The notes below the pieces were generated by a model. The model worked only from the letters and a program-made list of their open reading frames with translations, did not search any database and had not been told where the DNA came from. A stretch of 64,000 nucleotides of DNA from Gymnorhina tibicen (taxonomy: Eukaryota; Chordata; Aves; Passeriformes; Artamidae). Made by a program: the position numbers and the translations under genes. Of this stretch, positions 23,201 through 35,200 are shown one piece after another (the stretch's first letter is position 1; each line of letters starts with the position of its first letter). Location: positions 2,241,441-2,305,440 of the forward strand of contig VXAZ01005694.1 in the NCBI GenBank assembly GCA_013399875.1, read 5' to 3'.

Positions 23201-26200
23201 TACCTTTTTTCTCCTTTATGAGGTATAACTATCCTCTGCAGTTTAAAACTGCTGCTGCGTGATGTAACCTTAGTCGCCCTTCAGTTGGTCTGCTGTATAC
23301 TCTTCATCTTGTGCTATTGCCTCTCATTAATCTTTGTTATCAGGAGACCTGTCGTGTCTCCTTCTTCCCATGATGTTTTAGCTCTGCACCAGTTTCTGCA
23401 CCCTCCTCTGTTGATCAGGCTCTTCCTTGCTCAGGGCATAGGAGCAGTGAGAGGCAGGACAAGGAGAAGCACAGAGTGCCACCGAGCTGGGAGCTGCAGC
23501 AAGGTGGCTGCTCGGTTTTGTCCCTGGGGTGTCCTCAGCTGCCCCTGCTGCTGGCTTTAACACTGTGGTGGTGCTGCATAAGGCCCTCAGCTCTCTAGAG
23601 CGGGTACCTGAGGGCACGAGAGGCACATGGCTCTGCACGAGCAGGACACAGGCAGCATTCCAGGGCTGGTTCTCCCTGGCTGGACAGGCAGGGTCTGGCT
23701 TGCTTGTAGGAGCACGTCTGCCCAACACCTCTGCAGGTGCCCTTGGGAGCACGTCAGCGTTTGTACCAGAGTCCTGGTGCACTTCTGCTCTGCCTTAAAT
23801 ATCACTTCTGCATAGATAACAGGTCATCTGTCATGTCAGTGTACGGCCTCTCTGTCTGGCACGTCCATAACCTTTCCCAGCTCCGATGGCAGTAGCCTTC
23901 TTTTTTCATATGCTCCTGCCTCTCTTTGCTATTCTCTGGCAGATTGATGGATTCACCCTGAAATAATGAGTCTGATTTTTCACTCCTCTCACATTTTCTG
24001 CCATAAAAAGTGACAGTTATCGCTGTCAAATCAGAATTGCCGTGTTTATGGTCAATCTACAGTTGTTTTGCATAAGCTAATGCGACTGTGCAAGATGTGA
24101 AGCAGCAGGGAATCGCACCCTTCCTCCACAACACTTATTTTCTCCTCGTTATTGTACTTCTGCAAAGCCTCCTGTGTCTGCATGTGCCAGGCAGGGCTGT
24201 ATAAATAAACAATTTACATGCAGCATGCGAACACAATCCTCTTTCCGAGCAGTGTGAGGTTTGCGAGTGGAAGTCGGGATGTGGCCCACCGTGAATAAAT
24301 AGAGCGCGGTTACTCAGAAACAGCCTGTGCTGGGATAAGCAACGCTCTCCCTCTCTGTTTGCAGTTCAGAGATGCTGGCCAAGGAGGTTTGTGTAACCAA
24401 GCTATCATGCTGATCACCGACGGAGCCGTGGAGGATTATGAAGCTGTGTTTGAAAAATACAACTGGCCCGATCGGAAGGTTTGTCTGGGAGGCCATAAAC
24501 AGAGAGGGAGGGGAAAGGTGCTGTCCTGCTGTGCTGGGAGCAGAAGAGCCTGAGCCAGGATATCAGGCAGAGCTGAGCATTCACATAGTCCAGTACCTGA
24601 ACACCCATGGGCTCCTGACTGTGAACGCAAACAAAGCAGCCAGGCAGGAGCCTACTGCAGTGATTTCCGAGGTGAGAGGATTGCAAATGCACGTCTCTAG
24701 GTCAGGGAAGCTTTTCTTCTTCATACACTTTGTTTTCTAACAAAGGCGTGGGCAATCAAAACGTTCTCCTGGTGAGGTTATAAAGACTGAGTTGAGTATT
24801 TCAAAATTAAAAACCAACTTTTGCAGAGAGTTTTAATCCCATGCAGGACTGTTTATAACTGGTCCCGTTCTGGAAAGGTTTGGCTATTAGCAGCTCTTAT
24901 GGTGGCCAGGGGAATGATCCAAACACCCTCTCTGGGTGCCTTCCAGCCCTGTTTGTTCTGATGTCTGTGATTACAGGCTTGCACTAGCAGAGCTGACTGT
25001 GCAAGTGAGATAGACCACTGCTCATCCTAAACCCTCCTGATTTATTTGTTTACCTCATCCCAGCTAGCAGCAATGCACAAAGGGAGAGAAGCAGCCTACT
25101 GAGAGACCAGAGCAGGGGGCTGTTAAAACAGTTTATTTCAGGATTGGCTCTTTTGTTGATGGTCAAACGCAAGAGAAATGGTAAAGCTCTCTCTAAATGA
25201 TTCATGTGGCCAGCTGTTCCCCTGGGTAAAGGGTTCCTGGGAGCTATAAACCTCTCTGCATGTGGTTGCTGAGTGCCTGGCGGGGCTGCTATTATAAAAT
25301 CAAACAGAATTTGCACTTTTGCTTTGTTATTCAGATGATCCCGGGCGCTACTTGGTTTTCTGGGCTTATTGTAATTGGAAATTAAGTTCCAGGCCACAAA
25401 ACAGGAAACAAATGGTGCGAGAGGCTCCTGTGTCTGTGAAGGCAGAGCTACTGCTCTCACCACGTTCTCACCAGTGGACAAGGGGGTGCCAAACCGCAGC
25501 CCTTCGGATGTGGTAGCACATTACAGCCTAATTCTCCCATCCTTGTGTCCTTGTTCCCAGGTCCGGGTGTTCACGTACCTCATCGGACGGGAGGTCACTT
25601 TTGCCCCGAACGTGAAGTGGATCGCCTGCAACAACAAAGGTGCCGTGTGGGAGCGGTTCCCAGTCCCCATCTCGCACGTCACACCTGGCCTGCAGCCAGG
25701 CCTGCGCCCCTCTGAGGCTTACCCACTACTGCTGGGGCCCACGAGCCCTCGCTTGGAACACAACCTAAGGAAAAAGCAGACCCTGCTGGCCCACGTGAAG
25801 CATGCCTGTGTCCAACTAACACAAGTCCTCCGTGCTGAGCCACCGCATTTTCCTGTCGCCGTGCCAAGGGACACTATGACCGAGATTCATGCTGGCTGTA
25901 GTCCACCTAAGTCCCTCTGCTTATTGTGCCCCAGTTGCTGGCTTTTGACAATCCGTCTAAAGCTCTGTCAGAGAGCCTGACATCTTTTGGCTGAGATATA
26001 AAACAAACATTTCTGCTTTAAAGATTTTACAGCAATTTTCACAAGGCCTGCAGGTTAACCCCTGTATCCTGGCCAAATTCTTTGTGTGTAAGTGGTTTTC
26101 ACTGAGGTACCAAAATAGCTTGTTAATCCCACCCCAAACCCACTGTTCTCTCTAGCTAGCCTGAAATTACATGAATGAGAGAATCCATCCACAGTAGGTG

Positions 26201-29200
26201 AGTCACCTCTATGCACTTGGGGCCAGTTAAAAAGTCAAGTTAGCACTGTCAGAGTCTGCAAGAGTAAAGGAGGAAAGGGAAGGGGAAAAAAAAGCCATCC
26301 ATGTTTGGGCATGACCTGGCCTCTGGAGACAGTGATGCTTGTTACATCAGTGTCCCGTTTGAACAGGGAAGGGAAGGGAAAACTGAAGCTGGGTGTCAGG
26401 TACAAACTGTTTTCCTGCCCGAGCAGTGGTTCCAGCAGACCATGAAATGCATGGGAACATTTGCTGCTGAAAACAGCTGACAGGAGAGCTGCTGGCCTGC
26501 AGAATGTCTGTGAGCTGGGGATGCTCAGGGCTCAAGCATCCATCTAATTAGCACTATGAATTACACGTCATATTTTTAGGTTTTGTTAAACGAAACAAAC
26601 CTCTGGGTTTCAGATTGCGTTTTCAGCCAGGAGATCAGTGACAGAGAATTCATGGTACTGTTGCTTCACTGTAGAATGTCCGAATGGGTTCTTCTGAATA
26701 ACCAGATAACCAAAATGTGCTCTTTGCACTTGGGTTCTCACTTAACCAGATTTGAGCTGTGCAGAAGTCTCCCTGATTTTGGTTCTTCTGTTTCAGTGCA
26801 TTGTATAACTCTTGTGGCCCTTGTTTTCGAGCGCGCTAAATCTGCTTCCACATCACAAAGCTTATCAGAACGCGAGCCCTTTCACATGACAGTGTTTTCC
26901 TAGTGGTAGGAAAGTTTTCCATCTATCTGACATGTTCTGTCCTATACCAAGTACAACCAGTGCCTGTGGTGAGAAGCAGGACGCAGGAATCCTCATGCCA
27001 TTACTCTGTGTTAGCACTTCTAACCAGCAGCTGGTTTTAAGGACCTTTTGGTAACCTGGAAACATTCTTCCCCTGTACTCCTCGTTGTAGTTTTAGAATG
27101 TTACGGGTGCAGCTGCAGGGACAAAGCTTAGGTAAATAGCTAGAAATAGGTAACTTGCACTTTTTATTCTGCTTCCAATGTGCAGATGGAAGTAGTTGCC
27201 ATCCTTGGATGTAAAGCTAGGCAGACTGAAGAGTGCTGGAAAAAATCTGGAAGAGGAGGTGGGAATTTGGTCTTAATATAAAATAGGGCAGGGCAAGTGG
27301 GTAGCCTGGTGAAACGCTTTGCTTGCATATGTTTGGCCTTCCAGGCTGAAGGCAGCCTGATTAGTGGAAGGTTTTCCTGAGACCCAAAGCAACGTTTTGC
27401 ATCTGCTTTGCACAAATCTGGTTATATCAAGACTCTCATCTTGCACATTGCTTCAGCATTTTTAGAAGAGCAGAGCCACTGCTTTGAAACTCTAGATTTC
27501 CACAGAAGCTTGTGGATACAAGGCACGTCAAGGCCCATTTCACAAAGAACAGATTACCCACCTGGGTAGATACAGCCTTTGACACCCAGTTTTCTAGCTT
27601 TGCACTCATTTAGAAATAGGGGAGATGTGTCAGCAGAGTGACTCACACCTCTGTTTCTCCATGAAGGCTACTACACTCAGATCTCCACGCTGGCAGATGT
27701 CCAGGAGAACGTCATGGAGTACCTGCACGTGCTCAGCCGGCCCATGGTCATCAACCACGACCACGACATCATCTGGACCGAAGCCTACATGGACAGCGCG
27801 GTAAGGACCTTGAGAACAAGTCAAAGCCTAAATAAAGGCCTGAAATCTAGGTAAAACAAGCCAGGAGTTGGTTGATTGATAGAAATTGCTGGTCTCTGGC
27901 TCGCCTGAGACAGACAGTATTTCTTTTCTGCTTGCTCCTGGAGCTAAGATGTGTCTGCAGACTCAGATCTGAATCTGCAGTGACCCAGGTGCCCAGGACT
28001 AATCACACAGGCACAACGTCACTTAAGTAGTGCTTCTGTGCAAGCAGGTTACCTTCTAAAGGATTATTCACAGAATAGATTATTCATGGCTCAGGGTAGG
28101 GTCACAGAGACTGATTTCCTCCAGCCCAGGAGCTGACTGCAAATCGCTTGCTGCTCAAAGATACAGATTTCAGCTGGGGCAGCAGGCTCGCTCTTTCCTT
28201 CCTTAAACTAGCAAGACCTGACTCCCCACAGTGGTCCTGAGCCCAGCGCTGTGGGCAAAGGATGCACTGCAAAGGACCAGACAGTCAGCACTCCCAATGC
28301 CCCCCGCTTTGTCTCAGGCCTGCCCTGTGGGAAGACATTTGGCTCTGTGAGGGTGACGTGGGGATATCTTCTGCTGTATGACCCCTGCCAAATGAGGGCT
28401 GGGACATGGTACTTGAGGGTACTAATCAAAACCTCCAGAAATGCTGGTAATTACCCAGGAAGTTTATTTTATCAGCGGACTTGCCACCCCTGGCACTGGT
28501 GTATAGGGTCACGCTTCCCAAGGCAGCCGCAGGGATTTGTTTGCTGCACGTGTTTTTCTGCATCTCTTTCCTTGCCTCTTGTCTTGGCTTGCCGTTCTCT
28601 TCCTGTGTCCCAGCCTCTCCTGTCTTTGATTCATTCCTCCATTCATGTACTCATTTATGTGTTCATCCATGTCTCTCACCAGCTGCCACAGTCTGAGGAG
28701 GTAACTGCACCCTGTGTTTTGTGCGTGTGCTGTTTCCCCTGTGCCAGTCAGTGTGTGAGTGCCAGCCTCCACAGCCACAGCTGGCCTGTACATCTGGAGG
28801 GGGCGGGGGCTGCGGCACTTGGAGTCCTCTTGCACTGGCAAGAAGAGGAGAGGAAATGCTGGATGTACTGGAGAGCTGTGCTGTGCTGTTGGTTCAGAGT
28901 AGATAGGGCTGTGTTGTGCAGTAGTTTTAATTCACCTGATCTCGTTTTCCATATGTCCAGCAAGTGCAGGAGAAGTTTATTTGCTGTGTGTTAGTGTGAG
29001 TGTTGCTGTGAATGGGAAGTTTCCACAAAAAATCATCCCGAGTAGTAATTAAAGATACTGATTTCAAGTCTCCATCAAGGAACCCCATAGATTGTTGGCT
29101 GGCTCCCTTATGGCTCCCAGCACGCTCTGTAATAGGGACAGGAGGTCCTTCCTTGCCTTGCTACTTACTTGGCCAAATGAGAGATGGAATGAGGGATGCT

Positions 29201-32200
29201 ACTGGCAACAAAGGATTAGAATCTTTTGATAGCTAGGCGTGTTTGGGAGACTCCTTTGCATGTGGCTTGCCTGTTTTACCTCCTCTCATGTGTGCTTTTA
29301 GAGCATCTGTCTTCTGTTGAATTGGGAGCATCTGTCATCCCATTACACATGCATGTCCCATATCCCTCACAGAGACAGCTCACCATGGTGTGTCTGTTGG
29401 ATCACGATTTTGTCTCTTTTTCCTAAGCTTAGATGGTTGAGTAACAAGTATACATAAATAGGCTTTGTGTCCATTTGTGTCATTTAAATATTTGTCTGTG
29501 GTGTTTTTCATTTGTGGTGTTCATATGTTTGCAGTGTAGATGATACCTTGTTTGTGATTTTGCTCCTTTTTGTGTTGCTTTTCTCTGTTCCGTGCTCGTT
29601 GTGTTGGTGGTTTTTGCACTCATTGTGTAAGTGCTCATGTGCACACTCTGGAAGAGTGGTGGGTATAAACTGTCCCACAGCTTCTACAGGTTCCTGTCTC
29701 CTCATTAAAACAACTCTTCAATGCATTTCACTGGCTTTCATCCCATCCTCATCACCCCACACGAGCAGGCGCCCATCCCACAATCCTCTCGGACGCAGAG
29801 TATTTAAAAGTGCTGCCATCTGTTTTTGGAGGAGCGTGGGAGGCGGGGAGGTGGCTAGTTGCAGTCAACATCTGGGGTCCTTGGGAACTGCAGCGCCTCT
29901 CCCCGGGGCTCTCCGGGGTGCTGCCCTCGCTAACACGCACGCTGTTGTTCTGTGGCAGCTCTTTGCTTCGCAGGCTCAGAGCCTGTTGCTCATGACGACC
30001 GTGGCCATGCCGGTGTTCAGCAAGAAGAATGAGACGGTGAGTGAGTGAGTGAGTGGGCGTGGGCTCCGCTCTCCTCTGCCGCCAGAGGGGACAGCATGCA
30101 GCGGAGCTTCGTGGGGTTTTAAAGGGCCTCTGAACCAATGTCCAGCCGTTAGGGAAGGCAGCAGACCTCTCGCAGGGAGGATGGCTGATAATTTATCTGT
30201 CAGAGTGATAGTCTGTCATTTCCTCTGGATGCTATTTCTTCAAAATACCCCTTGTGACGCTTCTCCTTGATTTATCCCTTCCATGTTCAAACTGAGCCTA
30301 GATCACAGACCCTAAAATTTCAGGCTGGAAGAGATCATTACCTTGTCTAGTCTGAATTTTATTGCAGAGCTTTACGTCTCACATAGATGAGCCAAATACC
30401 CTGGTTTTGGCAAAAGTGTCATTGAAGAAAGGCATCCAGCCCCAAGTTCTCTCCATTGTGGTTTCTAACTCTTAGTGAAAAACTGGCGTCTAAATTCCAC
30501 TTTTAATTTGTCTGACCTCACCTTCCTGTCACAATGGCTTCCTCTAATAGATTAAAAAGCCTGTACCCTTTAGTATGTTCTCATGGGAAGCATCTTCTAC
30601 ACTGCCATAAAGTCAAACCTGTCTATCTTGATAAGATTAAAAAGGTTAAATTATTTAGATGAGTTGATAAGGGCATTTCCCCTGGGGTTTGAAAACCCTT
30701 TAGATACTCTTTTCTGTACCATTTCCAACTTCTCAGCATCCTTTACAAATGGAGAATGGTACCTTACCATTGCTGTACGAGGGATAAACTCTTCACCCAG
30801 GTCCTACAAACAACTGTGTGCCTTCTCCACCTGGGGTTGGCCTTAGCCTGCACTAGCACAGCACTGCAGTGGGAGCTTGTGTGTAATTCTTCCATCGTGC
30901 TCTCCAGTTGCTTATTAAACAACCAGCTCCCCATGTTGTGGAGGGGGGATTTCCTTTTTTCTAGGTTAACAGTTTGTTATTTGGCATTTGATTTAGTTGA
31001 CCCAACTTACCAACCCATTGGTCATGTTGGTTTGAGTTATTTTCTTGACCTTATTGGTATTTCCACATACTGAATGCAGGGGTTTGCCCTCAAAACTTGT
31101 TTCCTGTGATTTTATGGTACTTCTGAATCACAGTGATGAATACTGACTAGAGCTGTGTAGAAATAGTCCTCTGCATAAATACTGGAATAACCTCTCTGGA
31201 CTTTTTGAAGTATGTTAATTGGTTTTGAATAAACACATTCACGCAAGCCTAGAGAGGGGATAGGTGGGAGACTACTAGGGAGACAACAGTGTGTTTTCAG
31301 GTAGAAAACTACCCAGGTTTTGCTTCTGAAAACGGGTTCTCCTTTGTTTTAAAGCGATCCCATGGCATTCTTCTGGGTGTGGTGGGCTCTGATGTACCAC
31401 TGAGGGAGTTGTTAAAACTTGCTCCACGGTATAAGGTAAGACTGAGAGAATGCAATTTGTTCCTTTGCATAGCCAAGTCACTACTCATACTTCTGTGGGC
31501 GTGACTGAAAAATCATTTCTCTGCTCTGCAGGAAAAACTGTGAGCATAAAGGAAGAGTTGTTGGATGTAGCGGTGTGTGGTTCCTACATAGCACATATGA
31601 AATCATTCACTGTTACAAGCTTTTAGGCTGCTTCAGGAAAACAAGGACTGGGTGATCCAGCAGGTTGGCAAAAGGTCACGGAACCTTTGCATGCTGATGG
31701 TCACCAACCTAGATCCCTCAGAGATGACAGCCTATCTTAGAAGAATTAAAGTTTTATATCCAGTTCCCAGTGGGCAAGAGTTGCCATGCCAGCTGGCAAA
31801 AAACACACTCGTTTCACTGTCAATATTCTTAGCAGAAAAACTGAGGGCTGAATGGACTGTGGAGAGCCAACTCTCCTGTCATGCCTAGAGGTTCCTTTCT
31901 CCAGATCAGCATGATGGTTTCTTGGCAGGACAGTGTACAGAAAGTTGGCTCTCACTCGCTTTGTGCTGTACCTGGATAGAATATTTGCTCTCCAGAACTG
32001 TTAGTCAAAAATCTTTCCATTAGCTCTATGTTCAATGTATCTAAAAAAAAAAAAGTTCATCCATAGGAAATCCCCCCAGAGATGCACTGTTTGGTTTGGT
32101 TTCTGCTGTAAATTCCATGCAGTGACCCTTTGCTCAGTCGGGCTGCACACTGGGAGACAACGAGCACATCCAAGGACCACCATGAAATCTGGCTATTTGA

Positions 32201-35200
32201 GCCAACGTTTCAAGTTTTCCGTTTCCCTTAAATAACTATCAGACAACTACTACCAGTGAGGCAGTTGTCCAGAAGCTGATTGCTGAAGACCCACAGGACT
32301 GAAAGTGCTGTCAGAAGCTGTGAATTTCTGTGGCGCTTCCAGAGGTGGATGCAGGGCAGACCATGAACAGGCAGCTGTAGGAGATGATCCTTCAGACAAC
32401 CCTGGAACTGTGCATGTCAGGGTGCCTGCACCCAGCCTACAAAGCTGGCTGGTTTGGGCCAATTTTCATATGATTATTTTCTGTGTAACAATAATGCCTT
32501 TTCATCTTCCTTTCTCCGTGTCACTCAAAGGACAGATATACAATAATTTCTCTTCTGGGCTAAGAAGGGTCACTGTTCTTTCCTCCAAGCAGTGCCAGGA
32601 AAGGAGGGGAAAAAAAATTGGATTTCATTATATCAGAGGCAGGACACATCTTCTCAGAAACTCTTCCAGCTCCAGACCAGTTTGGAAACTTAGGATCCTC
32701 AACTTGAATTCCCTGGCATATGGGTTCCAAAAGGACCGGTTCCAGACTTCCAGCCCTCTGGAGCTTGTATATTAATGCTCGTGTTTTTACTGGGCTGGGA
32801 AATTTCAGATTTAATAGGCCAAAAAAGAAATTTGCTGATCCAGTGTCTTGGTTTCATTCTTGCCACACTGAGGTAAGCCAAGTGTGCTTTTCAAAAAAGT
32901 GCTTTACATAGAGACGGTCTAAAGTTTTGGTCTGGGATGTGTGAAGTACAGAATTGATTCCCTGAATGTACAGACAGATTGTAAATTACTTACCTCCTCA
33001 CTTTCCTACTGTTATCCCTCCAGGATTGTCTCTATAGCAAAATAAAGTTGCAACTTTTTTTTTGAAGATAGAAACCTTATCCCTTGTTGTTTTCCTTGAG
33101 ACACCTCTTGTTTTGGCAAGCAGAGGCTCTCTGCAGGTTTTTAGCAACTCAGGGCATAGCTGGAACTTGCATTATATGTGGGCTTGAGCTGAGTAATTGC
33201 TCTCTCGGAAATCTCTCGCAGATCAGGTCAGCCAGTGTCTGCTCTTGTTAGATTATGCTATTCCTTAAAAAGCATTTTAAGACTACAGGCTTGTACAGTT
33301 GGCCCGGGTTAGGTCTGGTCTTGCCAGCACTGAAACATAATGCAGAGCTCCTCTGAAGGCTGACCGGGTTTCCAGGGAAGCCATCTGTAAGATTCATCCT
33401 CACATGTTCATTCACTGCTCTGCGGTGCAGCGATGGGCACGCAGACCTGTCACCACTGTTTCTGTGCTGTCTGCAGCATTCCCCATCGTTGCCCATTCCC
33501 TGTGCAGCTCTGCTGTGCCTACTCTGGAGAGCTCAGTCTGCCTCTGGATGGTAATTGTCCACGATGACAATGAGACTCTAGGAGGGCATATTTTTCTGAA
33601 TGTGTGCACAGACCTACTACCTGCACAGCCTTGTGTGCATCCAAGCACGGACAGATGTCTGCTTTGGCATGGATTCTATTTTCTGCTGGTCAATACCTTT
33701 AAAAGGAAAATGTTTCTCAATACCGGTGGTGCCAAGGTATCAGCAGCACCCATTACACAGCAGTGTTTGTAGCTGAAGCACTGATTATTCTGTTGTCTCT
33801 TTCTCCAGCTGGGTGTCCATGGATACGCCTTCCTGAACACCAACAACGGCTACATCCTTTCACACCCAGACCTCCGTCCTTTGGTACGTAGAGCTGTGGA
33901 TCTGAGAACCTTTGCTGACTTGAAAACAGTGACTTTCAGTGCTGCTGCTGATTTCTTTGGGTTTTTTGAGCCTTTTTGTGAAGGCCACCAGCCTCTGATA
34001 CACAGGCACCCAGGAGCCCGAGGGCCAGCTGGCCTCGTTGCTGAGATGCCTGGGCATGTGATGGTTTTACATTTCAGACGCGTGCTGGTCAGCACAAACC
34101 CACCTGCACACAGCTACCAGCATTCGTGTGGTCACCGCAAGAGAAAGGGCCACCACGGGGCTTCACAGCAGCTGTCTTCAAAAAGGCAGCTTGCACAGGG
34201 AGACCACAGGCGCGGGGAGTTTCTTCAGTGCGAGAAGAGAAGGGACACGCCGTGTTTCCAGGGTGGGGCAAGGCAAAGCTAGGCGAGGGCACTGCTTTAT
34301 CCTTCCACCGTAAATTGGCCTCTCCCAGTCCCATTCACGCCTTTTCCCTCACCCCGGAGATTAGTGGAATAGCCCTCTTGCGTCAATTAGCTGTAGGTGA
34401 AAAGTCTCCCGTCAGTGGAGGCAAAGCCCGGCTCCCATCAGAAAAGATCTCCTGCTGGTATTATAATGTTAATGGGATTATACTCTTAGCTGCAGGGAAA
34501 AAACTGATTTCCTGCAGGCAAGTGTGTTGTACTGATCTATTTAGAAGAAGGCGGCCATAGCCTTTACCTGCAAGTTCAGCTGTGTTCCTGTCTGTCCCTT
34601 GCTCCTGGAGCAGCCTGTCTCACTCGAACTCCCCTCGCCCCTCGCTGCCTGCCTAGAGAAATACACGACTGAGGACCAAGAAGACGCTTGCACAAACGCT
34701 GCCTTCCTAGTCAGAGAACAAATGAGACACCCCTGATTTTCAAATTACACACCAATTCTTAAAGGTTTAGTTTAGGAAGTTACCTAGCTGCTTACTTGAA
34801 TATTTTTCTTTATCTTTTTTTTTAATGCCAGTATAAAGAAGGAAAGAAACTGAAGCCTAAGCCGAACTACAACAGCGTAGATCTCTCAGAAGTGGAGTGG
34901 GAAGACCAGGATGAAATAGTGAGTATCAGAAAGTTAATTTAGCCTTTTTTTGTAGCACCTTCTTTCTACTACTTTGTGTGCCCGTATGGGAGGTGTGGGG
35001 GAGCAGTGGGCACTCCTGGTGTTTTTCTGTGCCTGACTGGCTCTAAGAGACGGGTGGTCTACAGGAGGACAAAGCATGAAGCTCCCCTACCAAGCGCTTG
35101 TCTTCCTTCCCAGTATGAGTCTTCCTTCTCATGGAACAAAGAAGGAGAAGTGCTGGGAGGAGGAAGGAAGCACTTTGGAGGATGCTGCAGGGAGCTGGTG

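Larger units (their letters stand above)
17677..24364 (+). other. Intron 10 of CACNA2D4
   Basis: At 6.7 kb this is the largest internal intron. It contains a CR1 3' fragment at 18341-18385 and a possible retrocopy remnant on the minus strand at 22670-23041. A pyrimidine-rich plus strand runs from about 20900 to 21500. The VWA reading frame passes intact from exon 10 to exon 11, so no exon is missing here. Confidence 0.7.
30037..31354 (+). other. Intron 14 of CACNA2D4
   Basis: This 1.3-kb intron is mostly occupied by an old CR1-like element at about 30303-31080. The remaining sequence up to the exon 15 acceptor is unremarkable. Confidence 0.65.

Noticed and set aside
25375..25980. 201-codon plus-strand frame covering exon 12
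   Set aside because: It includes exon 12 in frame but reads through both splice sites. Only 25561-25639 matches the family.
28251..28994. 247-codon plus-strand open frame in intron 13
   Set aside because: Cys/Ser/His-rich composition with no domain or family resemblance. It lies wholly within an intron of a gene whose exons join without it.
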